A stretch of DNA of 64,000 nt from Candidatus Methanoperedens sp. (lineage in GTDB: Archaea > Halobacteriota > Methanosarcinia > Methanosarcinales > Methanoperedenaceae), in assembly GCA_012026795.1 (NCBI GenBank), contig VEPM01000011.1, positions 1 to 64,000 on the forward strand, written 5' to 3'. The notes under the pieces are model-generated. The model saw only the letters and a list, made by a program, of their open reading frames with translations, ran no database searches and was not told the origin of the DNA. Of the stretch, positions 54,010 to 62,922 are shown piece by piece; position 1 is the stretch's first letter, and each line of letters opens with the position of its first letter. Both the position numbers and the translations under genes were made by a program.

Positions 54010-55391
54010 GAAGCTGCATGCAGGTGCGCATAGGCTGCCATTGTATTGTTTACAAGTATCCCATCATAATCACCTTTTATCCCAACCCCGCGGTCAAGCT
54101 TAATTGCAAATTCAGTATTATCCGGCAGGTCAATTATCTCAGAATGATGGAATTCATGACCGATAAAAGAAGCTCTGGCTTTTCCGATCACATTATCTTT
54201 AATGAAACTGCCGATATTATAACTTACGACCCTTTTATGTCCCATCAATGTCTTTCCGGGAAGCGCGCCTACCATTTTGAAAGTCCCGCCTTTCATTTCT
54301 GCCATATTGTAATTCCCGCTTCCGGTAACATTTGTTGTGATCTCCCGGGTCAGGTACATCAGTCCGCCGCATTCTGCATAAATCGGAAGACCTTCATTGG
54401 AAACCTGTTTTATGGCCTCACGCATGGAAATATTATTTTCGAGTTCATTTGTGAATAATTCAGGATAACCGCCCCCGATATACAATCCATCCACGTCAGG
54501 CAGCGTCCTGTCGTTCACAGGGCTGAAATATACAAGCTGCGCTCCTGCAAGTTCAAGCAATTCAAGGTTATCACGGTAATAAAAATTAAATGCTTCATCA
54601 AGCGCCACGCCGATCTTTATCTTGTTTTTTTGATATTGCGCCCTGAATATTTTCTCTGCTGGTTTTTCAAGCGCCCGGGCGGAACGGGCAATCGAAATAA
54701 ACCTGTCTATATCGATTCCTTCTTTTATGATCTCTTTTATCCTTCCAAGATTTGCATCAAAATCCGCCACTCTTCGCCGTCCTTCCATGGCAGGGATAAG
54801 CCCCAGGTGCCTCATAGAGATCTTCATCGAGTCATTGCGGGGTATTATTCCGATGACCGGGGTATCCGTATAAGTTTCAATTGCAACCTTTGCTTTCTCG
54901 GCATGCCGCTGGCTTCCGATATTATTCAGGATCACCCCGACTATGTTCACTTCAGGGTCAAATGACTTATAACCCGACACAAGCGCTGCGGTACTTCTGG
55001 TAATGCTTCTTGCATTTATCGTAAGAATTACGGGACATTTTAATATTTTGGCGATCTGGGCTGTGCTTCCGATGTCGCTTGTTGCCTCAAGTCCCTCGAA
55101 AAGACCACGTACTCCTTCAATAACAGCAATATCAGCCCCCTTTGTTGCATGGGAAAAAACCTCACAAACGGCTTCTTCTGACATTAAATAACCATCAAGG
55201 TTCCTTGAATACCTGCCCGTCACTTCCGTATGATAGCTGGGGTCAATGAAATCAAGACCAACCTTATATGGCTGGACATTATAGCCCATATCCTTAAGAA
55301 CCGACATTATGCCGATCGATATTGTTGTTTTTCCTGCTGATGAGCGATCACCTGCGATAAGAATTCTGGGAATATCAAGATTTTCGGTCAT
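53964..55391 (-). CDS. cfbB: CfbB, Ni-sirohydrochlorin a,c-diamide synthase
   Basis: It amidates the a and c acetate side chains of Ni-sirohydrochlorin in F430 synthesis (ATP- and glutamine-dependent). The N-terminal ATPase region is AGDRSSAGKTTISIGIM. The C-terminal glutaminase has the catalytic Cys in YAECGGLMYLT. The protein is of the CobB/CbiA superfamily (475 residues); the nearby cfbC and cfbD genes favour CfbB over a cobalamin role. It is separated from cfbC by a 272-base gap holding a repeat. Confidence 0.9.
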   Translation of the reverse strand: MTENLDIPRILIAGDRSSAGKTTISIGIMSVLKDMGYNVQPYKVGLDFIDPSYHTEVTGRYSRNLDGYLMSEEAVCEVFSHATKGADIAVIEGVRGLFEGLEATSDIGSTAQIAKILKCPVILTINARSITRSTAALVSGYKSFDPEVNIVGVILNNIGSQRHAEKAKVAIETYTDTPVIGIIPRNDSMKISMRHLGLIPAMEGRRRVADFDANLGRIKEIIKEGIDIDRFISIARSARALEKPAEKIFRAQYQKNKIKIGVALDEAFNFYYRDNLELLELAGAQLVYFSPVNDRTLPDVDGLYIGGGYPELFTNELENNISMREAIKQVSNEGLPIYAECGGLMYLTREITTNVTGSGNYNMAEMKGGTFKMVGALPGKTLMGHKRVVSYNIGSFIKDNVIGKARASFIGHEFHHSEIIDLPDNTEFAIKLDRGVGIKGDYDGILVNNTMAAYAHLHAASYTDFAGAFVEFCRS

Positions 55392-55463
55392 ATTTTTCCA
55401 CTATTTATATCATTGTAATGCAAAAAATCAATTATCAAATACTTAACTATAAGATGAAAATTA

Positions 55464-55644
55464 AACCGCAGATGAACGCAGATAAACGCAGATTTAAAAT
55501 AGAACACGGATGACACGGATGCGCACGGATCCGTGAAAATCCGTCCAATCCGTATCATCCGTGTTCTAAGTCGCTGTAGCTGGACATCTACATACAAAGT
55601 TGCCATGATTACTGATCTTTGTGAAATTTTCGAACTTTGCGGTT
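55464..55644 (-). repeat. Interspersed repeat, copy B (ACGGAT palindrome)
   Basis: On the minus strand this 181-bp element begins AACCGCAAAGTTCG and ends GTTCATCTGCGGTT. It matches copy A (48417-48602) over its whole length, with about 20 differences and one deleted ATCCGTG unit. It sits between cfbB and cfbC and may be a MITE-like or REP-like insertion. Both copies can encode the same meaningless peptide, so open frames here are not genes. Confidence 0.85.
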
Positions 55645-55663
55645 CCATTACTAACTCCAACAA

Positions 55664-56455
55664 TCAAATCCTTGTCAATTCCCGCAACCTGCTATCATCA
55701 AGCGGCACAGGGATTTTTCCATCCCTTTTTCCCATAATACTTTTTGCAAGCTTACGGTACACCGCCGCGATCTGTGAATCGGGAGCTTTCTCAATTACAG
55801 AATAACCGTCTCTTTCGCAGGTCTGCACCAATACATCTTTTGGAATAAAAGCAAGAAGCTGGCTCCCGACCTCTTTTGCAAACTCGCTGACGATCTTTTC
55901 CTCATTCAAAGCGCCGCGCGAATTGCATATTACACCATTTAGCGTCATCTCAAGGCGTGAAAGTCCTTTGCAGATGTTGTTAGCAGCATACAGGGGCATG
56001 TATTCCCCGGAAGTAAGCACATACGCCTCATTCACAAGCCCTTTCTTGACTGGAGCAACAAATCCTCCGCATACGATATCCCCGGGCACGTCATAAATAA
56101 CAAGATCCGTATCCTCGATGGCGCGTGAAATTTTCTTAAGAAGACTGATAGCAACGATAATTCCCCTTCCAGCGCATCCGATGCCAGGTTCGGGGCCTCC
56201 GATCTCAATACATTTTACTCCTTTATACCCATTGAAAACGATATCTGCTTCCTTTATATCTATTCCTTCCCTCATAAGGTCCATTATGGTAGGAATGCGC
56301 CTTCCCTGCAATAATGTAATGGAGGAATCGCTCTTCGGGTCGCATCCGATTATAGTAACGCGATAGCCCTCATCGGCGCATGCGGCGGCAACATTTGAAG
56401 CAGTGCTTGATTTGCCGATCCCGCCTTTTCCGTAAATAGCTATTTGTTTAGGCAT
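55664..56455 (-). CDS. cfbC: CfbC, F430 reductive cyclase reductase (NifH-like)
   Basis: A 263-residue homodimeric Fe-protein that feeds electrons, with ATP hydrolysis, to CfbD for reductive cyclisation of the Ni-macrocycle. The P-loop is [11 protein letters not shown]. The bridging [4Fe-4S] cluster cysteines lie in GIGCAGRG and DIVCGGF, as in NifH. The start at 56455 ([12 protein letters not shown]) overlaps cfbD by 8 bases; the frame upstream is a cfbD shadow. Confidence 0.95.
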   Translation of the reverse strand: MPKQIAIYGKGGIGKSSTASNVAAACADEGYRVTIIGCDPKSDSSITLLQGRRIPTIMDLMREGIDIKEADIVFNGYKGVKCIEIGGPEPGIGCAGRGIIVAISLLKKISRAIEDTDLVIYDVPGDIVCGGFVAPVKKGLVNEAYVLTSGEYMPLYAANNICKGLSRLEMTLNGVICNSRGALNEEKIVSEFAKEVGSQLLAFIPKDVLVQTCERDGYSVIEKAPDSQIAAVYRKLAKSIMGKRDGKIPVPLDDSRLRELTRI

Positions 56456-57569
56456 CTTTGACCATCTCCCTGAGCGTTGCCCCGAATTCAGATTCCACGA
56501 TATGGGATACTCCCAGCGTCTTGGGATGAAGATCAATTTCTACCACAACATGAGTATGTCCCATATCTTTCAGGGGAACGACCTGGCGCGGCCCGTTTGT
56601 TACAGAGAATAATTCCATATTCTTTATATTATCCATGGGAAGCGCATGAGGAACACCGGATATGACTGCAAAATCATAATCACTATATTTCTCACCGATT
56701 ATCCGGTCTGCGGTATTTCCTGCCACAGGATACTCATCCAGTCCTCCGATAATATGGTGTATTTCAAATCCTTTTTCTTTAAGATCCTCCTTAATTTCAC
56801 GGGCATTTCTCCTGTTCTTGGGAAGTCCCACATTATCATCAAGGTTCGCCATGTTCACGATATTTGAGCCAGATCCCAGTTTTTCAGCAACCTGCGCGAC
56901 TGCAAGGTTAACATCCGCGAACATGAAAGCGGTTTCTTTCTTGGCGTTGAGGATATTCAGTCCTTTTTTACCCTGCTTTAATAATTCAAGCAATCTTCCT
57001 GCAACTTTGTATTTAAGATCGCCGCGGTTAGGTTCAAGATATTCCTTGCTGGCAGCGCCATGTCGTTTCTCGACCATTGTGGCTTCCTTAAGAAGCGCTT
57101 TTTGCCTCTCAAATTCAGCTTCACTGATAATTCCACTGGCAAGCGCGGATTCAAGAGCCATAACAACTCCTTTTGTGTTATCCCTGTAGCCAGCGTGCAC
57201 ATCAACTTCAATTACAGGAACATCAGGCTGGACCTGGGTCACCGCCTCGTGCAGTTCCTCTCCGATTATCATGCTTGCACATGTGCCAACAATACCTATG
57301 CGTCCGGGATTAAAGCGCTCAATTACTTTTTCAAGCACCTCGACAAGGGCATCATGCCCCCCGAAAACAAATCCGGTCTCATCAAGCGATGTTGTTACGA
57401 CTCTCATTCCGTCCTCTTCAAGAAGCCGGGCATGCTTGAAACTGCATCCAGGGGGGCCGTGCAGTATGACAACATCGGTATCAAGGTCTCTTAACGTGTA
57501 CAATGCGGCTACGATCGAACTGGGCCGCGGGTGCATTATAAGTGGTTCTTTTTCTTTTTTAACAGGCAT
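56448..57569 (-). CDS. cfbD: CfbD, F430 reductive cyclase catalytic subunit (NifD-like)
   Basis: The 373-residue catalytic component reduces Ni-sirohydrochlorin a,c-diamide in F430 synthesis. It has nitrogenase-component features: [30 protein letters not shown] and [15 protein letters not shown]; the conserved cysteines in PPGCS and GTCAS would hold the cluster. GGAGAAAAAGG precedes the ATG. It is first in a cfbD-cfbC transcript. Confidence 0.95.
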   Translation of the reverse strand: MPVKKEKEPLIMHPRPSSIVAALYTLRDLDTDVVILHGPPGCSFKHARLLEEDGMRVVTTSLDETGFVFGGHDALVEVLEKVIERFNPGRIGIVGTCASMIIGEELHEAVTQVQPDVPVIEVDVHAGYRDNTKGVVMALESALASGIISEAEFERQKALLKEATMVEKRHGAASKEYLEPNRGDLKYKVAGRLLELLKQGKKGLNILNAKKETAFMFADVNLAVAQVAEKLGSGSNIVNMANLDDNVGLPKNRRNAREIKEDLKEKGFEIHHIIGGLDEYPVAGNTADRIIGEKYSDYDFAVISGVPHALPMDNIKNMELFSVTNGPRQVVPLKDMGHTHVVVEIDLHPKTLGVSHIVESEFGATLREMVKDA

Positions 57570-57889
57570 CCTTTTTCTCCGAATTTAATAGAATTATTAA
57601 TTATTATGAAAACGGTGGTTTTTATAGGGCACTTTATTGGATAATACTTTCGGATAAGAATTTGGTGCAGGGCTTCAATTCGGTGCGACTATATCCATTT
57701 AAGGAAGGTGCGCTGCAAGCCCTGGACCGGATGGCTTGCCATTTCCTGCGAAGTCACCTGCGCCAGGCATATATTTGATGGCAACAATATTTTAAACTTA
57801 CGCTTTGATAACAGTCTTGTTTTTCTTCTTGCCCTTTCACAAACAATTATTACACAGCAACCCATTAAAGCCCAAAATCTGGGATTACA
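57570..57889. other. Non-coding region with two competing stems before sat
   Basis: There is no gene in about 320 bases between cfbD and sat. An 8-bp stem (CAGGGCTT 57668-57675 with AAGCCCTG 57717-57724) and a 7-bp stem (GCAAGCC 57715-57721 with GGCTTGC 57733-57739) use overlapping bases, so they exclude one another. TATA-like AATATTTTAAAC near 57785 may drive sat. The structure may be a regulatory RNA or chance. Confidence 0.35.
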
Positions 57890-59026
57890 ATGACACAAAT
57901 CAAACCTCACGGCGGAAAATTAATCAACCGAACCTTAACCGAACAAAAACGAAACAAGATCATAGACCAGGCTTCGCAATACCAGAGCGTTCCTGTCACC
58001 GTTGACCTGATGAAGGATATTGAAAATATCGCTTCCGGGCTTTTCAGCCCTCTTGAAGGCTTCAATGGCCGGGAAGATTACGAAAGCATACTCTACAACA
58101 AGCGCCTCTCCAACGGCCTCCCCTGGACGCTTCCTATTGTTCTTGACACAGATAACAAAGATATAAAAGAAGGAGATGAAATTCTCCTCAAAAATGATGC
58201 AAATCTCGTTGCAGTGATGCAGGTTGAAGAAATCTACAGCTATGATAAAAGAGCATTCGCAGAGCAGGTTTACGGAACAAACGATGCAGCACATCCGGGC
58301 GTGGCAAAGACGTATTCCATGAAGGACACACTGCTTGGCGGAAAGATAAGCCTTATAAACGAATCGGAAACCCCTTATTTCAAATATGCGATGAAACCCG
58401 CCGAGACAAGGAATCTCTTCAAGGAAAAAGGCTGGGAAAAAGTAGTCGGTTTCCAGACAAGGAACGTCGCGCACCTGGGTCATGAATACCTGCAAAAATC
58501 AGCGCTTACAATGGTCGATGGGCTTTTCATAAATCCTGTTATCGGCAAGAAGAAGAAAGGGGACTTCAGGGACGAGGTTATCCTCGAAAGCTATGAAGTC
58601 CTGATCGACAATTATTATCCAAAGGACAGGGTCGTCCTTGGTATTTTCCAGACAGAAATGCGCTATGCGGGCCCCCGCGAAGCCATATTCCATGCCATCG
58701 TGAGAAAGAATTACGGCTGCACCCATTTCATCATCGGCAGGGATCATGCAGGTGTGGGGAGCTACTATCATCCTTTTGCTGCTCAGGAGATATTCAAGGA
58801 GTTCCCCGATATCGGTATTGAGCCGATGTTCTTCATGTCGTTCTTCTATTGCAACAAGTGCGGCGGCATATCCAACGACAAGGTCTGTCCGCATACTGAC
58901 AGGGTGGATTTCAGCGGTACGAAAATGCGTCAGATGATCGAAGCGGGAAAAAGACCGCCGGCGGATTCCATGAGGCCGGAAGTTGCTGATGTGATATTGA
59001 AGTCAGGTCATCCATTTGTGGAATGA
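57890..59026 (+). CDS. sat: ATP sulfurylase (sulfate adenylyltransferase)
   Basis: It makes APS from ATP and sulfate. The 378-residue single-chain type has VVGFQTRNVAHLGHEYLQKSAL (the Gln-Thr-Arg-Asn and HxGH motifs), IIGRDHAGVGSYYHPFAAQ and a cysteine pair in FYCNKCGGISNDKVCPH that probably binds zinc. No APS kinase or APS reductase is adjacent, so the direction (assimilation or APS use) is open. It is divergent from cfbD. Confidence 0.95.
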   Translation: MTQIKPHGGKLINRTLTEQKRNKIIDQASQYQSVPVTVDLMKDIENIASGLFSPLEGFNGREDYESILYNKRLSNGLPWTLPIVLDTDNKDIKEGDEILLKNDANLVAVMQVEEIYSYDKRAFAEQVYGTNDAAHPGVAKTYSMKDTLLGGKISLINESETPYFKYAMKPAETRNLFKEKGWEKVVGFQTRNVAHLGHEYLQKSALTMVDGLFINPVIGKKKKGDFRDEVILESYEVLIDNYYPKDRVVLGIFQTEMRYAGPREAIFHAIVRKNYGCTHFIIGRDHAGVGSYYHPFAAQEIFKEFPDIGIEPMFFMSFFYCNKCGGISNDKVCPHTDRVDFSGTKMRQMIEAGKRPPADSMRPEVADVILKSGHPFVE

Positions 59027-59105
59027 CCCTTCTTTTTGATTGGAAATCATTAAGACCTTTTAATCTCTCTTTAGGAAGATCAAATAATGAGAAGGAGAGT
59101 GAATC

Positions 59106-60917
59106 ATGCTCGATAAAGATGCCTTAAAAGGTATTATAAAATCACTGGGTCTTGTTTTCGGGGATATAGGTACAAGTCCGATATACACTCTCACAGTTAT
59201 TTTTCTATTGACCCCACCTACGTTGTCTCATGTTTTAGGTATTCTTTCCCTTATTATCTGGACACTTATTATCGTAGTTACGGTAGAATATGCGTGGCTC
59301 GCCATGAGCCTTGGCCAGAAAGGTGAAGGAGGCACCATTGTTCTTCAGCAGTTGCTAATCCCCATGCTGAAATCAGGCAGGCAGATATCGTTTGTCACTT
59401 TGCTCACTTTTATTGGCATATCGCTCCTTTTCGGAGATGGGGTGATTACTCCTGCCATCAGCATACTCAGCGCTGTTGAAGGAATGAAATTGATCCCGGG
59501 ACTTGAAGGAACAAGTATAGATACACTCGTTATCATAGCGGCCATTATCGCGATTATATTATTTGCAGTTCAGAAAAAAGGAACAGAAAAGGTTGCGTGG
59601 TTATTCGGACCAGTTATGGTTTTATGGTTCATATCGTTAACTTTTTCCGGTTTTATCAACATTATCAGTTTTCCGGCCATTTTGCAGTCTTTTAGCCCGT
59701 ACTTTGCAATAACCTACCTTTCAGAGAACGGTATCACAGGATTTTTCTTACTTTCCCAGGTTATCCTTTGCGCTACAGGAGGAGAAGCATTATATGCAGA
59801 TATGGGGCATCTGGGGAAACTTCCAATAATAAGAGCATGGTATTTTGTATTATTCGCCCTTTTATTAAATTACCTGGGGCAGGGATCGTATATCATCCAG
59901 CATCCTGATGCGCGTAATGTGCTTTTTGAAATGATATTCTACCAGGCTCCGATATTTTATATCCCATTTCTTATCTTAAGTATCCTTGCCACGGTAATAG
60001 CATCCCAGGCGATGATTAGCGGTATGTTCTCGATAGTGTACCAGGGAATTACAACGCACATTCTGCCTATGTTAAAAGTGGATTATACGTCAAAGGAAAT
60101 GATGTCCCAAATATACATTGATTCTGCAAACTGGTTCCTGCTGGGTTCGGTTCTTACTATTATGTTCATTTTCAAACAATCGTACCTGCTTGCTGAGGCA
60201 TATGGTCTTGCAGTTACCGGAACTATGACTCTTACCGGTGTGATGATGACCTGGATATTCTACTTAAAGGGTAATAGATTAAAGACTGTTATATCTATAA
60301 TTGTTACCTTTGTTGATATGGCATTCCTGGTGTCAAGTCTTCATAAGATACCATTCGGAGGCTACTGGTCAATAATACTGGCGATAATACCTTTCAGTAT
60401 AATCATGATTTACATATCAGGCCAGGCCAGACTTTACAGGGCACTTTCGCCTGTGGAGCTTGATCTATTTCTTAACGAATATAATAACGTATATAATAAT
60501 ATGTGTAAAATCAAAGGAACTGCCCTTTTTTTTGCCAGGGATGTAAAAAAGATACCACCATATATCGTAAACACCATGTTCAAAAATAATATCATTTACG
60601 AAGAGAATATTATCGTTTCAATTATAAGAATGGATAATCCCTTCGGTGTTTCGGGTTCTTTCAAAGGTCACCTTGGGGATGGATTGAGAGTTTATGAAAT
60701 ATATCTGGGTTACATGGAAGTCGTTGATGTTGAAAAGATTTTAAAAGAATCCGGCATTGAAGAAAAAACCATTTTCTACGGGCTTGAGGACATTGTTTCG
60801 GAAAATGTGATCTGGAGAATATATTCGGCTATAAAAAGAAATACTCCTGCATTCGTCCAATTTTATAAACTTCCGTCCCATAAGCTTCATGGTGTCATAT
60901 CCAGGATTGAGATGTAA
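59106..60917 (+). CDS. kup: Kup potassium transporter, copy 1
   Basis: The 603-residue protein has twelve membrane helices and a C-terminal cytoplasmic domain. Signatures are LGLVFGDIGTSPIYTLTVIF, VVTVEYAWLAMSLGQKGEGGT, FGDGVITPAISILSAVEGMKLIPGLEG and TGGEALYADMGHLGKLPI. Kup imports K+ with H+. AGAAGGAGAGTGAATC precedes the ATG. A second, closely related gene follows in tandem. Confidence 0.96.
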   Translation: MLDKDALKGIIKSLGLVFGDIGTSPIYTLTVIFLLTPPTLSHVLGILSLIIWTLIIVVTVEYAWLAMSLGQKGEGGTIVLQQLLIPMLKSGRQISFVTLLTFIGISLLFGDGVITPAISILSAVEGMKLIPGLEGTSIDTLVIIAAIIAIILFAVQKKGTEKVAWLFGPVMVLWFISLTFSGFINIISFPAILQSFSPYFAITYLSENGITGFFLLSQVILCATGGEALYADMGHLGKLPIIRAWYFVLFALLLNYLGQGSYIIQHPDARNVLFEMIFYQAPIFYIPFLILSILATVIASQAMISGMFSIVYQGITTHILPMLKVDYTSKEMMSQIYIDSANWFLLGSVLTIMFIFKQSYLLAEAYGLAVTGTMTLTGVMMTWIFYLKGNRLKTVISIIVTFVDMAFLVSSLHKIPFGGYWSIILAIIPFSIIMIYISGQARLYRALSPVELDLFLNEYNNVYNNMCKIKGTALFFARDVKKIPPYIVNTMFKNNIIYEENIIVSIIRMDNPFGVSGSFKGHLGDGLRVYEIYLGYMEVVDVEKILKESGIEEKTIFYGLEDIVSENVIWRIYSAIKRNTPAFVQFYKLPSHKLHGVISRIEM

Positions 60918-61006
60918 AAATCTAAATATATATACTTTTTTTTAGAAACAATTAAAAGGAATGAGATAAATCAGGGAGGAGGATTTAGATAGGGATAAAA
61001 TAGAAC

Positions 61007-62818
61007 ATGCTTGACAGGGAAACCTTTAAAGGAATTATAAAATCGCTGGGTCTGGTATTTGGCGATATCGGAACAAGCCCCATCTATACCCTTACAGTCA
61101 TTTTATTAATGACAAGCCTTACTGAAGACCATATTCTGGGTATCCTTTCACTCATCATCTGGACACTTATTATAATAGTGTCCATTGAATATGGGTGGCT
61201 TGCGATGAGCCTTGGCCAGAAAGGCGAAGGTGGCACCATAGTTCTTCGTGAAATACTTATTCCCCTGTTAAAGTCGGGAAGACAAATCGGATTTGTCTCT
61301 CTTCTGTCATTCATTGGTATATCCCTGCTTTTCGGTGATGGTGTGATAACACCCGCAATCAGCATACTCAGCGCTGTTGAAGGAATGAAATTGATCCCGG
61401 GACTTGAAGAGACGGGGCAGCAAGTACTGGTCTTTATCGCGGCGCTCATTGCTATAATCCTTTTTGCAGTCCAGAAAAAAGGAACTGAAAAAGTCGCCGG
61501 GGCGTTCGGACCTTTAATGTTTTTGTGGTTTATGTCACTTGCAGTTTCGGGTATTGTCTCGATAATACAGGTCCCATCAGTCCTTAAGGCCATTAATCCA
61601 TACTATGCGATCATTTTCTTACTGGAAAACGGTGTTGCCGGATTTTTTGTGTTATCCCAGGTCATACTTTGCGCCACAGGCGGAGAGGCCCTGTTTGCTG
61701 ACATGGGGCAATTGGGAAGACTTCCAATCGTCAGGGCGTGGAAATTTGTATTTGTTGCCCTTTTGTTGAATTATCTTGGCCAGGGAGCTTATGTGATCAG
61801 GCATCCTGAAACAAAAAGCGTACTTTTTGAGATGATATACCAGCAGGCACATATTCTCTATATTCCCTTCCTTGTTTTAAGTATTATTGCAACTGTTATC
61901 GCATCCCAGGCTATGATAAGCGGTATGTTCTCCATAGTATACCAGGGAATAACCACGCGTATATTGCCGATGCTCAAAGTGGATTATACATCAAGGAAAC
62001 TCCAGTCACAGATATATATTGATTCAGCAAACTGGTTTTTGCTTTTTTCCGTACTCATGGTCATGTTCATCTTCAAAGAATCCAAGAGTCTTGCGGCAGC
62101 GTACGGCCTTGCTGTCACAGGTGACATGGTACTTACCGGAATAATGATGTCATGGATATTCTATTTAAGGAAGAAGATGTCAAAATTCACGATCGCAATT
62201 TTTATTACGATTATTGATATGGCGTTCCTGTTATCGAGTCTTCATAAGTTACCTTCGGGAGGGTACTGGTCAATAATACTCGCGTTGATTCCGTTCAGTA
62301 TAATTATGATCTACACGTCAGGCCAGAAAAAGCTTGGAGCGGCGCTTTCACCAGTGATGCTTGATGATTTTCTTAAGAAGTATGATGAATGTTACAAAAA
62401 CATGCCTAAAATTAAAGGCACCGCCCTTTTCTTTGCCAGGGAGACCGCCAGGATCCCTCCATATATGGCCAATACGATGTTTAAAAATAATATAATTTAT
62501 GAGGACAATATAATTGTTTCCCTTATTAAAACAGAGAATCCATTCGGAGTTTCAGGTTCGTTAAAGGGAAGCCTTTCAGACGGGTTAAGGGTATTTGAGA
62601 TATATATGGGATATATGGAAGTTGTTGATGTTGAGGCACTTTTAAAAGAGAATGGGATAGAGGAAAAGACCATCTTCTATGGTCTTGAGGATATTGTTTC
62701 GGATAATGTTATCTGGAGAATCTATTCTACAATTAAAAAGCTTACTCCGGCGTTTGTTCAATTTTATAAACTCCCGCCTCATAAGCTTCACGGGGTTATC
62801 TCAAGGATAGAGATGTAA
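61007..62818 (+). CDS. kup: Kup potassium transporter, copy 2
   Basis: The 603-residue paralogue of the preceding gene is of identical length and collinear throughout (KGTEKVAGAFGPLMFLW, SQIYIDSANWFLLFSVLM, TPAFVQFYKLPPHKLHGVISRIEM). The duplication is recognisable over the whole gene yet diverged at many positions. It is 89 bases from copy 1. Two copies may have different affinity or regulation. Confidence 0.96.
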   Translation: MLDRETFKGIIKSLGLVFGDIGTSPIYTLTVILLMTSLTEDHILGILSLIIWTLIIIVSIEYGWLAMSLGQKGEGGTIVLREILIPLLKSGRQIGFVSLLSFIGISLLFGDGVITPAISILSAVEGMKLIPGLEETGQQVLVFIAALIAIILFAVQKKGTEKVAGAFGPLMFLWFMSLAVSGIVSIIQVPSVLKAINPYYAIIFLLENGVAGFFVLSQVILCATGGEALFADMGQLGRLPIVRAWKFVFVALLLNYLGQGAYVIRHPETKSVLFEMIYQQAHILYIPFLVLSIIATVIASQAMISGMFSIVYQGITTRILPMLKVDYTSRKLQSQIYIDSANWFLLFSVLMVMFIFKESKSLAAAYGLAVTGDMVLTGIMMSWIFYLRKKMSKFTIAIFITIIDMAFLLSSLHKLPSGGYWSIILALIPFSIIMIYTSGQKKLGAALSPVMLDDFLKKYDECYKNMPKIKGTALFFARETARIPPYMANTMFKNNIIYEDNIIVSLIKTENPFGVSGSLKGSLSDGLRVFEIYMGYMEVVDVEALLKENGIEEKTIFYGLEDIVSDNVIWRIYSTIKKLTPAFVQFYKLPPHKLHGVISRIEM

Positions 62819-62922
62819 AATATATTTAGTCATTATAAAAAGGATGCTCATAAGGTTTAAATATAATCGTATTATATACTGTTTTGCAGATGATCCCGAA
62901 ACGGAAGGAAAGTTATAACTTG

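Noticed and set aside
53964-55391. Cobyrinic acid a,c-diamide synthase for cobalamin
   Set aside because: The superfamily cannot be separated by motifs alone, but adjacency to cfbC and cfbD makes the F430 enzyme CfbB the better call.
55388-55663. 91-residue open frame between cfbB and cfbC
   Set aside because: Same repeat element as at 48417; not a gene.
57689-57910. Minus-strand open frame of 73 residues upstream of sat
   Set aside because: No ribosome binding site and its Cys/Arg-rich product resembles nothing; it overlaps the sat start and the stem-forming region.
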